Below are positions 1 to 11,159 of a stretch of 64,000 nucleotides of DNA, piece by piece. A program made the translations under genes and the position numbers. Numbering within the stretch: position 1 is the stretch's first letter; each line of letters opens with the position of its first letter. The stretch spans positions 76,243,106 to 76,307,105 of the forward strand of contig NC_065922.1 in the NCBI RefSeq assembly GCF_024586455.1, written 5' to 3'. This DNA is from Bactrocera neohumeralis. Its lineage: Eukaryota > Arthropoda > Insecta > Diptera > Tephritidae. The notes under the pieces are model-generated. The model was not told the origin of the DNA. It saw only the letters and a program-made list of their open reading frames with translations, and made no database searches.

Positions 1-1080
1 TGTCAGTCGGTAGGCAACCTTAAATTGAAGAAGAAAAACAGGAAGCAAATAAAAATTAACCAAAATATGAACGGTGAAATAAGAGAACATATAATGAAAT
101 AAAGCAAAAAAAATGAGAGCCAATTAAGTAAAACAAAAAAGTAGAGAGAGTAAAGCAAGAAACGAAGCAAGTGTGGAAGTAAAAATAGCGTATAAAGCCA
201 AGTACTGATATAAAAAAATAAAATGTTGAGTAAATCCGCTCAAATCCTCACAGTTTTTTCTCATGTTTCTTTGTTTAGACTCGAATTTTTATTTCCGCAT
301 TCTCCTCTTTTTCATGCACACTCTTCCGCAATTATTTCTTTTTTATCCTTTTGTTTTCTAGCGCTCTGCTACATTTTTGTATCAATATTTATTCAAAGTC
401 TTCACTTGTTGTTTTTGTTGCTATTTTTATTTCTATTTGCATTATTTTTTCTTGCTGTTGCTTCATTTCCGTTTTGTTTACTTGCACTCAAATGAACTAA
501 ACGGATTTTGCATTTCCGTTTCCATGTTTTGCACTTCCGCTGCGACAACCGGCCCGCCCTGCCCTGCGCCAACACAAACCGCAGCCGGCATTTAGAGCTT
601 TGAACGCAATGGAATTCATTTATTTCGAATGCACTTTTGTCGTTTTAGGTTGTGGTCGTTCTTTTCTTGTTGTTTTTATGTGTTGTTGTTGTAGTAGTGC
701 TTCCACAAAGTGCTGTTATATTTTAACTCTTTTGTAAGAGCCTGGCAAGTCTCGCTGCATATTTCTGTAAAACGTTTGCCAAATTGAGGTTGCCGTCAAG
801 AAAAGTGAGTTCAGAGGAGTCAATTTGGTAATCGACACTTCATCGGAAAATGGATCGATTTGGATGAACATTGTGGTTCTCCTCATTTTCCTTAGTGATT
901 AGGAGATTTAAAGTCAGAAACGATAAGTTCACAAGGGACGGTACTCTCATCGCACATACATAGACGTTGGTATGAGCTAGATCCCCGTTATCATCCTGCG
1001 TTCTGGCACTGGACCTATAGATTTCACTTGAGCTCAAAAAGCTTTAACCCATGACCAGCTTTCGTGCGATTACGGCATCC
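1..1080. other. Low-complexity and anonymous sequence
   Basis: The first 230 bases are A/purine-rich and the next 270 are T/pyrimidine-rich, so the short open frames here code only Phe/Leu/Ser-rich or Lys-rich strings and are not genes. From about 600 to 1080 the sequence is ordinary non-repetitive DNA leading into the Jockey remnant. It may include more decayed element sequence, but I could not align any frame to a known domain. Confidence 0.6.
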
Positions 1081-1083
1081 TTC

Positions 1084-1873
1084 AGGCCTTGACAGCAAGC
1101 AACCCTAAAATTTTAGTTGTTACATTTGACAGAATTTGCACTGTTTCACTCCGCACACTATCGCGAATGTCACGAAAATATAGAGCCGCAACAAGATTCT
1201 CAAGTCGCTGGCCGGCAGCACTTGAGCCACAGATAAAGAGACGTTGTTGGCAACATAAATGGAAATCGGCCGGCCGGTCATCAACTACCTTACCCCAGTA
1301 TGATCGCCTGGTTGCAGTAGGACGTATATGGAGAAGCTGCAGACGTGTCAGAGCACCGCACTCCGGGCTGTACCCTGATGTCCCCCAACATTTACACAAT
1401 GAAGTCCGTTTACTTCCAGAAAATTAGCACATCTCTCTTCTCCCCAAGATGTTTCAGCTTGGCTGTTTTTGCAGAAATCGCGAACAATTTCAGACAGACA
1501 CTGGACTCTTTCACAGTGATGCTATTACCATGTTCATTGACTCCCTCCCCGCGAATGGCGCACCTGCAATCTAAACACTACAAATCACAGAACAAGCGCT
1601 CGAGTTGCCACGTGAATCATAAGTGATCCTAGCGCAGCTTCGTACCGGGTACTCTAGCAGGTTAAACGCCTACGTATCCAGAATAGGCCCTGATATACAG
1701 AATCTGTGTTCTGTATGCAACGAGTCCTCGCACGACATTTATCACCTTTTTGAATGCCCAATGAAACCGGCTCACTTAACACCTTTCTTCCTGTGGTCGG
1801 CATCCGTCGAAACTGCTCGTTTCCTGGGCCTACCGTTGAATGATTTCGTTGACAGCTGCCAATTACTCTAAAT
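1084..1873 (+). mobile_element. Decayed Jockey-clade non-LTR retrotransposon, 3' end of ORF2
   Basis: Pieces in different frames follow the order of the C-terminal part of a dipteran Jockey-type ORF2. NPKILVVTFD (1101-1130) matches the end of the reverse transcriptase region. LQTCQSTALRA (1337-1369) and QHLHNEVRLLPEN (1386-1424) follow, then a segment with QLGCFCRNR (from 1449). The last intact stretch (1623-1871) has LAQLRTGYSSRLNAYVSRI, a Cys/His cluster of form CX2CX8HX3C (CSVC...HLFEC), and a LGLPL end. At least three frameshifts and several stops separate these blocks, so the copy is dead. The 5' part of the element is missing or too diverged to see. The clade call rests on remembered family patterns; a search against a transposon library would confirm it. 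Confidence 0.88.
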
Positions 1874-2390
1874 CAGAAAGGATTTAGATAATCGCTGCAC
1901 CAATAACAATATCAACAAAGACCAGGACCAAACTTGAAGCGCTATTTCTGATATAAATAAGATTCTCAAACTTTGGTTTATGCCTTTTTCGTGTCATTTC
2001 ATTTCAGCAGAGTAGCTGAAATCGCTTTTCTACGAAAAATTGATTTGATTTGGCAAACTAGAAGCATCAACTCATCAAATTAAAAGTCTGGTCCCGAAAA
2101 AAATAGTATAAGAATATGCTGCCAGATGTCGCTTCGTTTTTTGATAGGAAAATTATCGAACCGATTGGCAAAAATAAAATTTTTGTAAATTAATTTCATT
2201 AGCATTCAGTTAAAATAAATCAATAAAGGCTTGTGCTAACTGTGCCTGGTAGCTTTATGAGCTTTCAGCGATTTATTTATATTTCCACCTACAAATAGAC
2301 TACATTTCATGCAAATTTCGAAAACTAATTTCAATATACGACTACCAGTGTGACAAATTTACATTTTATAACCGCACTGTCAATATTTTA
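1874..2390. other. AT-rich anonymous sequence after the Jockey remnant
   Basis: This probably begins with the 3' untranslated tail of the Jockey element (CA-rich, 1874-1940) and then passes into AT-rich sequence. I see no gene, array or RNA structure. Confidence 0.5.
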
Positions 2391-2445
2391 CCACACAAAT
2401 GGAGTGCCCAATAGCCGCGCTTGTCATCATTATCGGCAGTGCGCT

Positions 2446-2460
2446 CCCAAAAGTATGCAC
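2446..2460 (-). promoter_or_regulatory. Su(Hw)-like insulator motif (strong core)
   Basis: Read on the minus strand the site is GTGCATACTTTTGGG. This matches the remembered Drosophila Su(Hw) core TGCATACTTTTNGG at every core position. The adjoining bases continue AGCGC, giving the usual GC-rich downstream side. Confidence 0.6.
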
Positions 2461-2878
2461 ACAATTGATAACAAATGCGTCAACTCCCCACATAACAGTG
2501 TAAATGTTTATAATGTTTTCAATAATGTCTCAATTCATTCAGCTGAATTCGTGGCATGCTCGCCGGCGCAAAACGCCTGCGACACGCGCCAACAAGTCAA
2601 CATAATTTGCAAATATGTAATTATTGACAATACATATGCAAACGATTTGTGGCAACGAGTTTTGCGCGGCAAATGCGAAATTGAATTGAATTTGCGGCGT
2701 TTAGTGATTGTTTTTGGCAGCGAATAAAATAAAACGGCGCGCCTAGTTGTAGGCCAAACAAGCAAGCGGCGAAGTAGGCCGCCGAGTAGAGCGAGGCTGA
2801 GCGCAGCTGGTGGACCACAGCAATTTGCATTTGAAATTGGGCGATAAAAGTGCATTTGCGTGCGCGTAGGCGGTCGCG

Positions 2879-2896
2879 GCGCCTAAAACTATGCTA
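2879..2896 (-). promoter_or_regulatory. Su(Hw)-like insulator motif
   Basis: The plus-strand string GCGCCTAAAACTATGCTA reads on the minus strand as TAGCATAGTTTTAGGCGC. It has one change (C to G) from the window consensus GCATACTTTTAGGCGC. It lies 430 bases from the copy at 2446, in the same orientation. Confidence 0.55.
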
Positions 2897-3879
2897 AAGC
2901 GCTCAACCAACTTTTAGCCTGCAACAAATACTCATAAATTCGATTAGCATTATGGCCAAGCGTGTGGCAAGCTTTCGTGCGCGTGTGTGGTATATGCTGT
3001 TGTTGCAAATATTTGCACGCCGTGTGCGAGAGTTTGATATCACAAACGAATTTGCTGTTTACATACATAAAAATTTGTGTGACCCCACGGCCAACGCCGA
3101 ACAGCGAGTTTGAGAAAAATGAAAATGAGTAAAAAAGCAACAACATAATGCAGCACAAGTTGCCGCTTTTGGCTTACAACTTTTTGCCTTGTCGTTGCTT
3201 TGTGCGCGCGTGTGTGGCATGTGGCAAACGGCATGATTTATGGCTGCCACAGCAATCGATAGCCGCGGCTCGACTCGATTTGGCTCGCTTTGGCGCTGTT
3301 GCTCTGCCGATATTTTATATCGCGTTTGCTGAAATTTGGCAAGATATGTTGTTATTGTTGTAAGCGTGGCATTTGTTGATATTTATTTTGTTGCAATGAT
3401 TTATGCATTCGAATTGGTTTTTATTGATTTTCGATTTTCGCTCTTTGCCACACGGCACCTAACTGCAATTGTTGTTGTTATTTGTTTGTTGTAATTTTTT
3501 GTTGTTATCGGTCGCAAATCATTGCCAGTTGCGAGTTGCCTCTGCTCATGTCGGCTTGCCGTAATCAAGGCTGTGTCCCAGCGGAATTTGGATGTTATTT
3601 ATTCGGCGCCTTTTTTGCCTCACCCTGATGTGTCAAACTCATCTCGGTGGCTCCCACTTAGCTGCTGTGCGTTGTGTCACATTTTATTGTGCAAAATTGC
3701 AATTGAATTGCTAACTTTGTTGCTTACAAGCGACAACTGCAACCTATTTGGGTTGGAGATGCGCACGAAACCCAACAGGAAATTGTGGGCATAGCGAAAA
3801 ATTTAAGTCGTCCTTGTCGAATGATAAAATAGTTCCTCATTACTGTGCTTGACAAGCGCTGGAACTAGCGTGTACCGCA

Positions 3880-4450
3880 GCTCTAACGCCAAGAGGATAG
3901 TATTAAGTCTTCCTCTTTCTTTTTAGGTCAACGCTTCATTGAAATTTTTATGAGAATGGAGTTTCGTTTCAATTATCTCTTATCTAGGCTCTGCCAGACT
4001 CTTTACTATCGCGACCTTTAGCTTGTATAGTAGTAATCTTCTCTATATCATTTTTAAGTTAACGCTTAGTTTAAAGTTAGTAAGAGAATCGGAGCTTCGT
4101 CTGGAACTTCTTCTTGGAAGAGAAAAGGTTCCTTAATATTCTGATAGTGGAAGCTAGAAATTGTCAGGTGCTGAAATTGTCATTTACTTAGTCTCTGCCA
4201 GTCTATTCCGAATTGCGACCTTTTGCTTGTATAGTGGTAATCTTCTCCAGAGTATTTTTTTAGATTTACGTTTCATTAAAATATGTGTCAGAAGCGAAGC
4301 TTGGTCCGGAACATGTATAGAGCGGGGATGAGCTGTCTTTATACTTAATAGCAGAGACTTTAAATTTCTAGGTATCGAATTTACCACTAATTTAGTCTCT
4401 AGGACTGTCTCTATCACACACTTCTCTACGACGATCTATAGCTTGCTTCG
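3880..4450. repeat. Tandem repeat, about 203-bp unit, about 3 diverged copies
   Basis: The block CTCTGCCAGWCT ... GCGACCTTTWGCTTGTATAG ... TAATCTTCTC appears near 3990 and again near 4194, and a degraded third version begins near 4394 (tctaggactgtctct ... ctatagcttgct). A partial copy precedes the first. The copies differ by substitutions and short indels, so the array is old. No coding frame spans it. Confidence 0.65.
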
Positions 4451-5100
4451 GATTGTATTGCAGACATTGACCCATCTCTTGTTTAATACTTGGAGTACGT
4501 CAGAAGTAATAGTGAATAATCGAAAAGACTCTTCGATACCTTGTGCTTCCGCTGTCCGAGAGATGTAGGAATCCACTATGTTTTTTCTGACTCAAACAGC
4601 TCCTAACCTCGATTGTCGTTTGCCTGATAAAATTATATCAAACGTTATATAATTTTTCGTTTATTTTGCTTTGTTCGCTTAATTTCTTTAACCGAGTGCA
4701 ATCTCGGTAAAACAAATACATATTTACAGCAGTTAAACACTTTAGTTTTATGTTCATATGCTTCAGCAGCGCGCCGCTCCCCTCGTCTCGTTCTTCCACA
4801 TACTCAGGCCACATTACAAGCATCACCTTCCACAGCTCGCTCCGGCATCAGCTGCTGTTGCATACAAAATGTACCATAAATGCGATATTTAACTCTTCTC
4901 CTCCTCATTGCCGAACACATATTCTTATTTCACCAGCTTAAGTGGCGCTCCTTCATGACTAAAGACAAACAAATGACTGCAATTGCCGGTAAAGTATACT
5001 TGGAAAAATATGCAACTTGCACCTGATGTAATCTGAGAGACTGATGCACTGAGAAATATTTAGAGGAATGATCGGAATCTTGGAGAAAAGACGAAGTCCT
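4450..5100. other. Anonymous sequence
   Basis: No repeat, domain or RNA structure was recognised. The short frames on both strands are isolated and unconvincing. Confidence 0.4.
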
Positions 5101-6540
5101 ATAAATGTAATAGAGAGAGAATAAAAGAGATTGTAAGAGAGAGCGAGAGAGATATTAAAAATAATGACTTTTTCCTTCGACTTCTAGCTCAGCATCTCAA
5201 ATTTATTACTTCCCTAAAGGGACTTTTTGGAATGCTCTCTCTTTTCCTGTTTAATCATCAATATCTGTCTGATGTTACAATAAACACAGGAACAGTGTGG
5301 AATTGAAATAATCTGATAAGATATTATAGCAAGTAAGATTGTCTTTCTTTTCAAAGGAGGCTATGCGCTAAAAGAGCTTCATAAAATTCTTTCTCTTTTT
5401 CGTAAAATCATCTGTCAGCTGTACGATATGCTCAAGAACGGAGGGGAACTAAAAAGATCTCTTAAGGTTTGATAGTATGTAAGACTTTCCTGCAGAACTA
5501 TGAACCAGGAATTTAAGTGGGCAGTTCAAAAACGAACTTGATGTTTCTGGACAGTTATATACCTATTGACTGAGAAGGTTTTTCTTTAGGCCAGCTGTTT
5601 ATATTAAATTTTTTACTCTTCCTTTTAATGGAAAGTATAAACCAAGCGAACTGTAAGAAATCCTCGTAGAATTATCTATTCTGGTATGCAAATAGGGATT
5701 GAAATAAACTGATAAGGATTGGACTAAGGAATATAACTGTGAAATTCAAATATGTACTCGGTATTTTAAGTTTGATTTTAATTACGCTCGTGAGCGAAGC
5801 GAAAGACGAAGTAAAAAGTTGATTTTTTCTCGCGATCTCTCTATCTCTAGCTTTCTCGCCATCTCTCCTTTTCTCTCCTACAGTATTGTCTGCCTCTTGA
5901 TATTTCTAGATTGATTATAATCACGCTCCTGAGCGAATTTACCGAAGTGACAAATAAATTAAAATAAATAATAAATCTCTCTATCTCTCTCACTCCCATT
6001 CTCTCGCTTTCTCGTCATCTCTTCTTTTCCCTCCCTCAGTGTATTATTGGTTTATAATTAAATACGCTTCTGATCGATTAAAGTACATTTTCGCCTTCTC
6101 TCTCTCTCTCTCGCCTTCCCTATCTCTCGCTTTCTCGCCATATCTCCTTGTCTCTCCTTCAGCATTATCTGTCTCTATCTGCCGTTTTTTCTCCTTTTAT
6201 GTACATTGTCTGTCTCTCTCTTTTTCTGGCTGTCTCCTTCTTTTTTCCATTCTCTCTTTCTCTCTCACTTTTTCAATTATTTAATTGTTTTCCTTTCCAC
6301 TGCCTCTTCCACTCAATTTAGCTGTCTTTCACTTTCTTTTTTTGTCAGTCTCTCTCATTATCCGCTTTCTCCTAGTTTAATCTTTTTAACACCGTCTGCC
6401 TTTATCTGTCTCTGTCTCTGTCTCTATCTCTCTCTCTATCTTCTAACTCTCATCTCTCTCTTCTGGCTGGCTCTCATTTTTTCTTTTTTCACTCTCTCGT
6501 CTCTATACGACTTTCTCTCTGGTACTCAGTGATTTACTGA
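5100..6540. repeat. Pyrimidine/purine-rich low-complexity tract with (CT)n
   Basis: From about 5100 the sequence is enriched in GAGA/CTCT words, and 5820-6540 is dominated by interrupted CTCTCT, TTTCTC and CTGTCT runs, with a short uninterrupted CT stretch near 6097-6112. A phrase around 'ctctctatctctagctttctcgccatctctcc' type sequence recurs near 5830, 5990 and 6110, suggesting expansion of a longer diverged unit. The Ser/Leu/Phe-rich open frames here are products of the composition. Such tracts can bind GAGA factor or CLAMP in flies, but that is only possible here. Confidence 0.75.
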
Positions 6541-7740
6541 GTACGTCCCCACTCCTGATATTTCCATTTCTCTCAGTGCACCTACACCTGGTTCATCCTC
6601 ATAATCTAAGATGCTGCTAAATGCTTGCCGGTAAAGTGTTGAGCTTGCTGCAATATTTTTTGAATATTTTTCTTTTCCTGCAGTAAATATTTATTGCTGC
6701 CAGAGTCTGCATTAAGTTGAGCAAACACAAGCGCATTCGCATATCAACAACATATTTATCTTGCTAAGAAGACAAACATTGAGGGATTAAATTTAAATTC
6801 AGCCTCAATCCACTTGCCGCAGCCACGCCCCCACAATTTAACCAGCCCCAACCGCAACCGCAACTCATATTTACCGTTCTTACGGCATCTACGGATGTAT
6901 GCGTAGTGGTCAGTGAAGAATGAAGTTAAAAGAAATATACAACAACAACAACAAAAACAACTAAGTGAGCGATAAAATTGCAAATGCTTAAGCCTGATAA
7001 TCCTGCTGCAATAACAGGCGAGTTGCGGTGCAGCATATTTTTATTTTTGTTCTTGCAGCATTTTTGTAAGTCGCCGCAAAGCTCTTATATTGTAATACAC
7101 TCGTACTTATAAAATAACTAGCGTTGCCTACGAGCCGAAAGTGTGTGCAGCTGAGTCTATTTGCACTGTTTGCACACCAGAAATGCACTACAGTTGCCGC
7201 ATAAGCCGCACGAGCGCAGACACACACACCTATATATTGTATATGAATGTATGGCTAGCATGGTTGGACAGCGCAGATGAGAGCGAGTGCTGAGGGCGCA
7301 GTGGCTGCCAGCGCTTGACGTTTATCTCTCGAAACTGTTATGGCAGCATTTTGCAAGACAAATCAATCGAACTAAAAGCCAGCCGACTGCCACGCAAAGG
7401 GCGACGTCACACACCCGCACATACCTGCAAGCAACACACACATGGCTGCGATGGAACGCCGGAGCTGAGCTTGCTGACTGCAGCACTTGTATTTGGAAAA
7501 TTCGATAAAACGGCTCAGACAGCTTAGCAAAGTTGCAGAGCCAGTGAGCAGGGAGAGCACAGGATTATGCTTACAGTTATACTATGTACAAATTTATATA
7601 CTCGTATATATAAAGATAAATATTATTAATTTAAATGTTTCGCTAGCTCTGACTGCCGGTTTCGTACATTTGGGTGGGTGTATGTTGCCATATGTGCAAA
7701 AATGTCTGCAAATATTATTAAAATTTGTTTAGTTTGTTTG
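6540..7740. other. Unique-sequence island
   Basis: The composition is mixed and the sequence non-repetitive, with short CAA runs near 6940 and CA-rich words near 7215 and 7405-7445. Several overlapping open frames of 60-81 codons occur on both strands without recognisable domains. No Su(Hw)-like site was found here. Confidence 0.45.
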
Positions 7741-7989
7741 GCAGTTTCATTTGCATGTGTTTATTTGCAATTTGATTAACTTTAAGAAACAAAAACAACA
7801 GGGTTTCATGAAGTTTGGTTAGTAAAGTTTAATTGCAAAATTTCTTCTTTTTTTGGTATGTTGAGAGTTGTAGGAAGAAGGGTTATGGAATAAGGTGCAC
7901 TGTATAATCAAATAGCTTGGTAAGATGGAAAATATGAAAAAGGAACTATATATATAATAATAGCAATTATTCCGCAAATAAAAATAAAG

Positions 7990-8510
7990 AATGATGCGTT
8001 ATGTTTTAACGCAAATACACGGAACGAAATGGAATGGAACAGCGAAATAAGTTTAAAATTGAAGTAAGAGTGTGAACATAGGTAAACAACTGAAATAGTA
8101 GTTTGAAACAAAGTGGAATGGCACGGAACAAATTGGAATGAAGCGAAACAAAGTGGAATGGAACGAATTAAAATGAAGTAGGCGAAGCTAATTGAAATGG
8201 GAAATATAATATGAAAAGCAAAAAAGTTTAATACAAGTATAAGTTAAATATTTTGAAACAAGGTGGAATGGAACGGAACAAGTAGAATGGAACAAATTAA
8301 AATGAAGTATAAATGTCGTAAAAAGTTGCCAAGACGCAGCCGCGGTCAACATTTAAATGAAATTATCTTCAAAAAGTAAAGCTCATTGAAAAGGAAAATA
8401 TATTACGAAACGTAGAACAGTTTAATATAAGTTAAATATCTTGAAATAAGGTGGAATGGAACGAAACAAAGTGGAATCGAACGAAGTAAAATAAAGTTCA
8501 TAAAGAATTT
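7990..8510. repeat. GGAATGGAAC-type degenerate minisatellite
   Basis: The words AAACAAAGTGGAATGG, GGAATGGAACG and GAACGAATTAAAATGAAG recur near 8020, 8105, 8125, 8145, 8255, 8275, 8450 and 8470. There appears to be a higher-order spacing of about 150-180 bases (compare 8090-8190, 8250-8310 and 8435-8495). The sequence is A/G-rich on the plus strand and holds no plausible gene. A GGAAT-like unit is a common simple-satellite theme, but this array is far too diverged to be a recent expansion. Confidence 0.7.
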
Positions 8511-8569
8511 TTTATCAACGAGCTGAGAGTTTGTGCAAAATTAGCAAGAATTCATTATAAGGCATGATT

Positions 8570-9500
8570 GAAGCATTTAGAAGTAATGAGTTTATATTGC
8601 ATTGCATCTCATCACATCACATCTTATGTAAAGATAAACGACGTATAATTCTAGGTTACAATAAACGAAGAATTGATGCTTTAAAACCGCTAAAAATAAT
8701 ATGTTGTGGCAATAAATCATAAAAAACAATATCATTCACCGCTTATGATGTCCATATGCATCATATGATATCGCATCTCAGCTTTTAATATTATTTCACC
8801 CTATGGCACAAGACTTTTTAACTCATAATGGGGCATAACGTCCTACTTACATACGTCATTGACAAAAAAAGCATATATTACTGATAAAAAATCATATGAT
8901 GTCAAACACGTCACATCATAACATAATGTGAAATCTTATGATGCTAATTGTTTTTCTTCATTGAGAATACAACCAGCGAATTCATTTCTAAATATTGAAA
9001 AATAATCATATGATATCATCACATCACGTCAAATCATATGATTCTAAACATTTATTGAGATTTAATATTATATTATAACTATATATTAAATCACGTCAGC
9101 TCATAACATCACGTGAAATCGTATGATGTTAAATTTTTATTACACAAAATATGTACATATGTATTCACTTCTAAGTTAATTATCTGAAATCATATGATTT
9201 CAAAGAATCATATCACGTTAAGTCATATGATGTAAATTTTTTTCCCAATTGGGAATACAACAAATTATTTTTTTCTGAATAATCACAAAAATTCAAATTA
9301 TGTCAAAATAAGTCATCACGTCGACACATCACCACATCACATAATAAGTCGTATGATATTAATTTTTTATCAGTTTGTGTCATAATATAATTAAATCGAA
9401 ATTATTTTGGCTTATATAATATAAAACCAAGTCACGTCACATCATCATACATCACATCATATCATATGATGTTAATTTTTTATAATCACATTATCTGATA
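8570..9500. repeat. ATCATATGAT / CACATCACATCA tandem array
   Basis: The 10-base palindrome ATCATATGAT or one-base variants occur near 8762, 8889, 8933, 9006, 9033, 9119, 9189, 9221, 9349 and 9460. They are usually preceded by CATCACATCA/CGTCA words and followed by TTAATTTTT. The spacing of the best-aligned copies is about 85-125 bases, so this is a diverged array of a roughly 105-bp unit carrying a palindrome. It ends abruptly at the island that starts near 9560. No coding potential. Confidence 0.7.
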
Positions 9501-9698
9501 AAATTTAATAATTCTCACATGAAATATCACATTTGCATTAATAGTTGCTTACTTGAGTAATTACTTGAGGTTATTTCGTTTTTAAACCGAATTTTGGTCG
9601 CCATAAAATCTGCGTTTTGTTGCACGGTGCAATCAAAATCCTTTATGCAATGCCGCGCACTGAGGACTCTACTCAACTTTGACGTCAAAATTAATGCA

Positions 9699-9719
9699 TT
9701 GCATACTTAATTGCGGCGC
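9699..9719 (+). promoter_or_regulatory. Su(Hw)-like core with displaced GGCGC
   Basis: TTGCATACTTAA (9699-9710) is a good core match, and GGCGC follows at 9715-9719, about three bases further away than in the other copies. It begins the cluster. Confidence 0.4.
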
Positions 9720-9771
9720 TGAGTTACGACCACGCCCGTCAGCGATGATGGCAATAAAGTGCCAGCGGCAA

Positions 9772-9788
9772 GCGCCTTAAAATATGCA
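9772..9788 (-). promoter_or_regulatory. Su(Hw)-like insulator motif (strong)
   Basis: Plus-strand GCGCCTTAAAATATGCA, i.e. TGCATATTTTAAGGCGC on the minus strand. Core and downstream GC module are both present with the usual spacing. Confidence 0.6.
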
Positions 9789-10061
9789 ATATCGCGTGCA
9801 TAAATGATGCAGCACGAACACACACATGCACCAAGTGATGAACTCACACACGTACGCCAACTGGAACGCATGCAAATGCGGGCGTAAATTTTCGGTTAAT
9901 TAAAATAGTTTACAGCACACAAACACACGCACACTTACTACTATATGTGTGTATGTGCTATATACTGCTATTATCTGCTCATGTAGCATATTGCTCAGTG
10001 TGAGCGTCGTCGTTGTTGCACTGCCGAAAGAATTTGCGCTATTTTCAATAGCGTCTTCGTT

Positions 10062-10077
10062 GCATACCGCCAGGCGT
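10062..10077 (+). promoter_or_regulatory. Su(Hw)-like insulator motif
   Basis: GCATACCGCCAGGCGT keeps GCATACC and AGGCG at the consensus spacing, while the central T/A bases are replaced by GCC. It is preceded by TT, as in the Drosophila core. Confidence 0.45.
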
Positions 10078-10247
10078 TGAACGATGTTCTGATTTTCATT
10101 TCAAGTCTTTTGAAGCGCAGTGCCGCGCTAAAAGTCAAGCAAAGTTTTGTGTAATGCAATTGTGTGTGGGTGCGTTGCTGTACGTGCGCGTATAATTAGT
10201 TTAAGTGCGCTTTATTATTGGCGAATGTGCGCAAACACTTTCTGAGC

Positions 10248-10265
10248 GCGCCTTAAAGTATGCCA
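10248..10265 (-). promoter_or_regulatory. Su(Hw)-like insulator motif (strong)
   Basis: Plus-strand GCGCCTTAAAGTATGCCA reads TGGCATACTTTAAGGCGC on the minus strand, one of the best matches in the window. It is almost the same as the site at 60262. Confidence 0.65.
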
Positions 10266-10296
10266 TGCTTGCGAAACTACTATGCTGCCATCAGCT

Positions 10297-10318
10297 CACA
10301 CACACACACACACACACA
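10297..10318. repeat. (CA)11 microsatellite
   Basis: Eleven uninterrupted CA dinucleotides lie inside the Su(Hw)-like cluster. Confidence 0.95.
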
Positions 10319-10437
10319 AACGCTGATGTGCGAAGTTCACAAATTCCATTCAGCGCGGCATTCAATTACATTTTACAACAAGGTGTGAAGTAGTTAGCGG
10401 CAAAAAAAGGGTAAAATCGCATGTGCTCCATATTGTT

Positions 10438-10453
10438 GCATACCACAAGGCGC
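10438..10453 (+). promoter_or_regulatory. Su(Hw)-like insulator motif
   Basis: GCATACCACAAGGCGC, preceded by TT. GCATACC and AAGGCGC are intact; the two central bases differ from the T-rich consensus. Confidence 0.55.
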
Positions 10454-10724
10454 TTATAAATACTTTTTGGCATCTTAATTTCGCTTAACACACATGAACT
10501 ACAGCAGCAATGCAGTGGCAACCAGCAACGTTGAACTGTGGCAACCGCAAATTAGATGAGAAATATGCATGAATGTGGCAACGCTGTTGCGGCAGGGGTG
10601 GAGCGGCTTTCTGGTACGAAATTTGTGGTATATCTTCGTTGTGGTTAGCAGTTGGTATTGTGGCCAGGCAGCGCCCATGTTGGTTGCATTGCTTGCACTA
10701 TCGGTGGTTAGTGGGTGTGTGTGT

Positions 10725-10740
10725 GCGCCCAAATGTATGC
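10725..10740 (-). promoter_or_regulatory. Su(Hw)-like insulator motif
   Basis: Plus-strand GCGCCCAAATGTATGC reads GCATACATTTGGGCGC on the minus strand. It lies directly after a GT-rich run. Confidence 0.5.
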
Positions 10741-11159
10741 TAAATTGCTGATTTTCACAGAAATCAGTGGGTGTGGCTTTGTGGTGGGCGGCAAGTGTAT
10801 TCTCTGCATACTTGAGTTTAAGTAAGTGCATTCGTGCAGATTTACTTTGCACTGCCGCATTTTAAATATTTAATTTCACTTAGTGCGTAGTAAAAGTTAA
10901 CGGTTTTAGGAATATTCGAGCATTGCGGCAAAGTTCAATAGACTTTTATGTGAGAGGAGTTCAAGTTAAAGTTTCGGAGTTTTTTCGCTTTTTCCATAAA
11001 AAGTGTGGCTGAAAGTTAGTTTTGGTGGTTCCAAAAAGCTCAATCAAGACTGTCCGTGAAGCTTGCCTCAGATTGATAGATAAAGCAGCTTTTCGGGCGT
11101 TAAGGCGAATGGTTTCTTTATAGAAGTCTAAAGTGATTTGCAAATAATAATTCTATCAG

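Larger units (their letters stand above)
2390..3870. other. Unique-sequence island
   Basis: The sequence is non-repetitive and clearly richer in GC than the flanks, with many TGC/GCA words and four GTGGCAA/TTGCCAC heptamers (2649, 2964, 3221, 3446). Two Su(Hw)-like motifs lie inside it. Open frames on both strands up to 125 codons resemble no protein family I recognise and overlap each other, so I do not call them genes. This type of composition is typical of conserved non-coding or regulatory DNA in flies; that is inference. Confidence 0.5.
9560..10870. other. Unique island holding a cluster of Su(Hw)-like sites
   Basis: After 2 kb of arrays the sequence becomes GC-richer and non-repetitive. 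It carries six Su(Hw)-like motifs within 1.05 kb (9699, 9772, 10062, 10248, 10438, 10725), a weaker core at 10805 (TGCATACTTGAG), three GTGGCAA words (10515, 10538, 10575) and one (CA)11 run. Overlapping open frames on both strands (up to 117 codons) show no family resemblance. The combination suggests a compound insulator or boundary element; this is inferred from motif content only. Confidence 0.55.
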
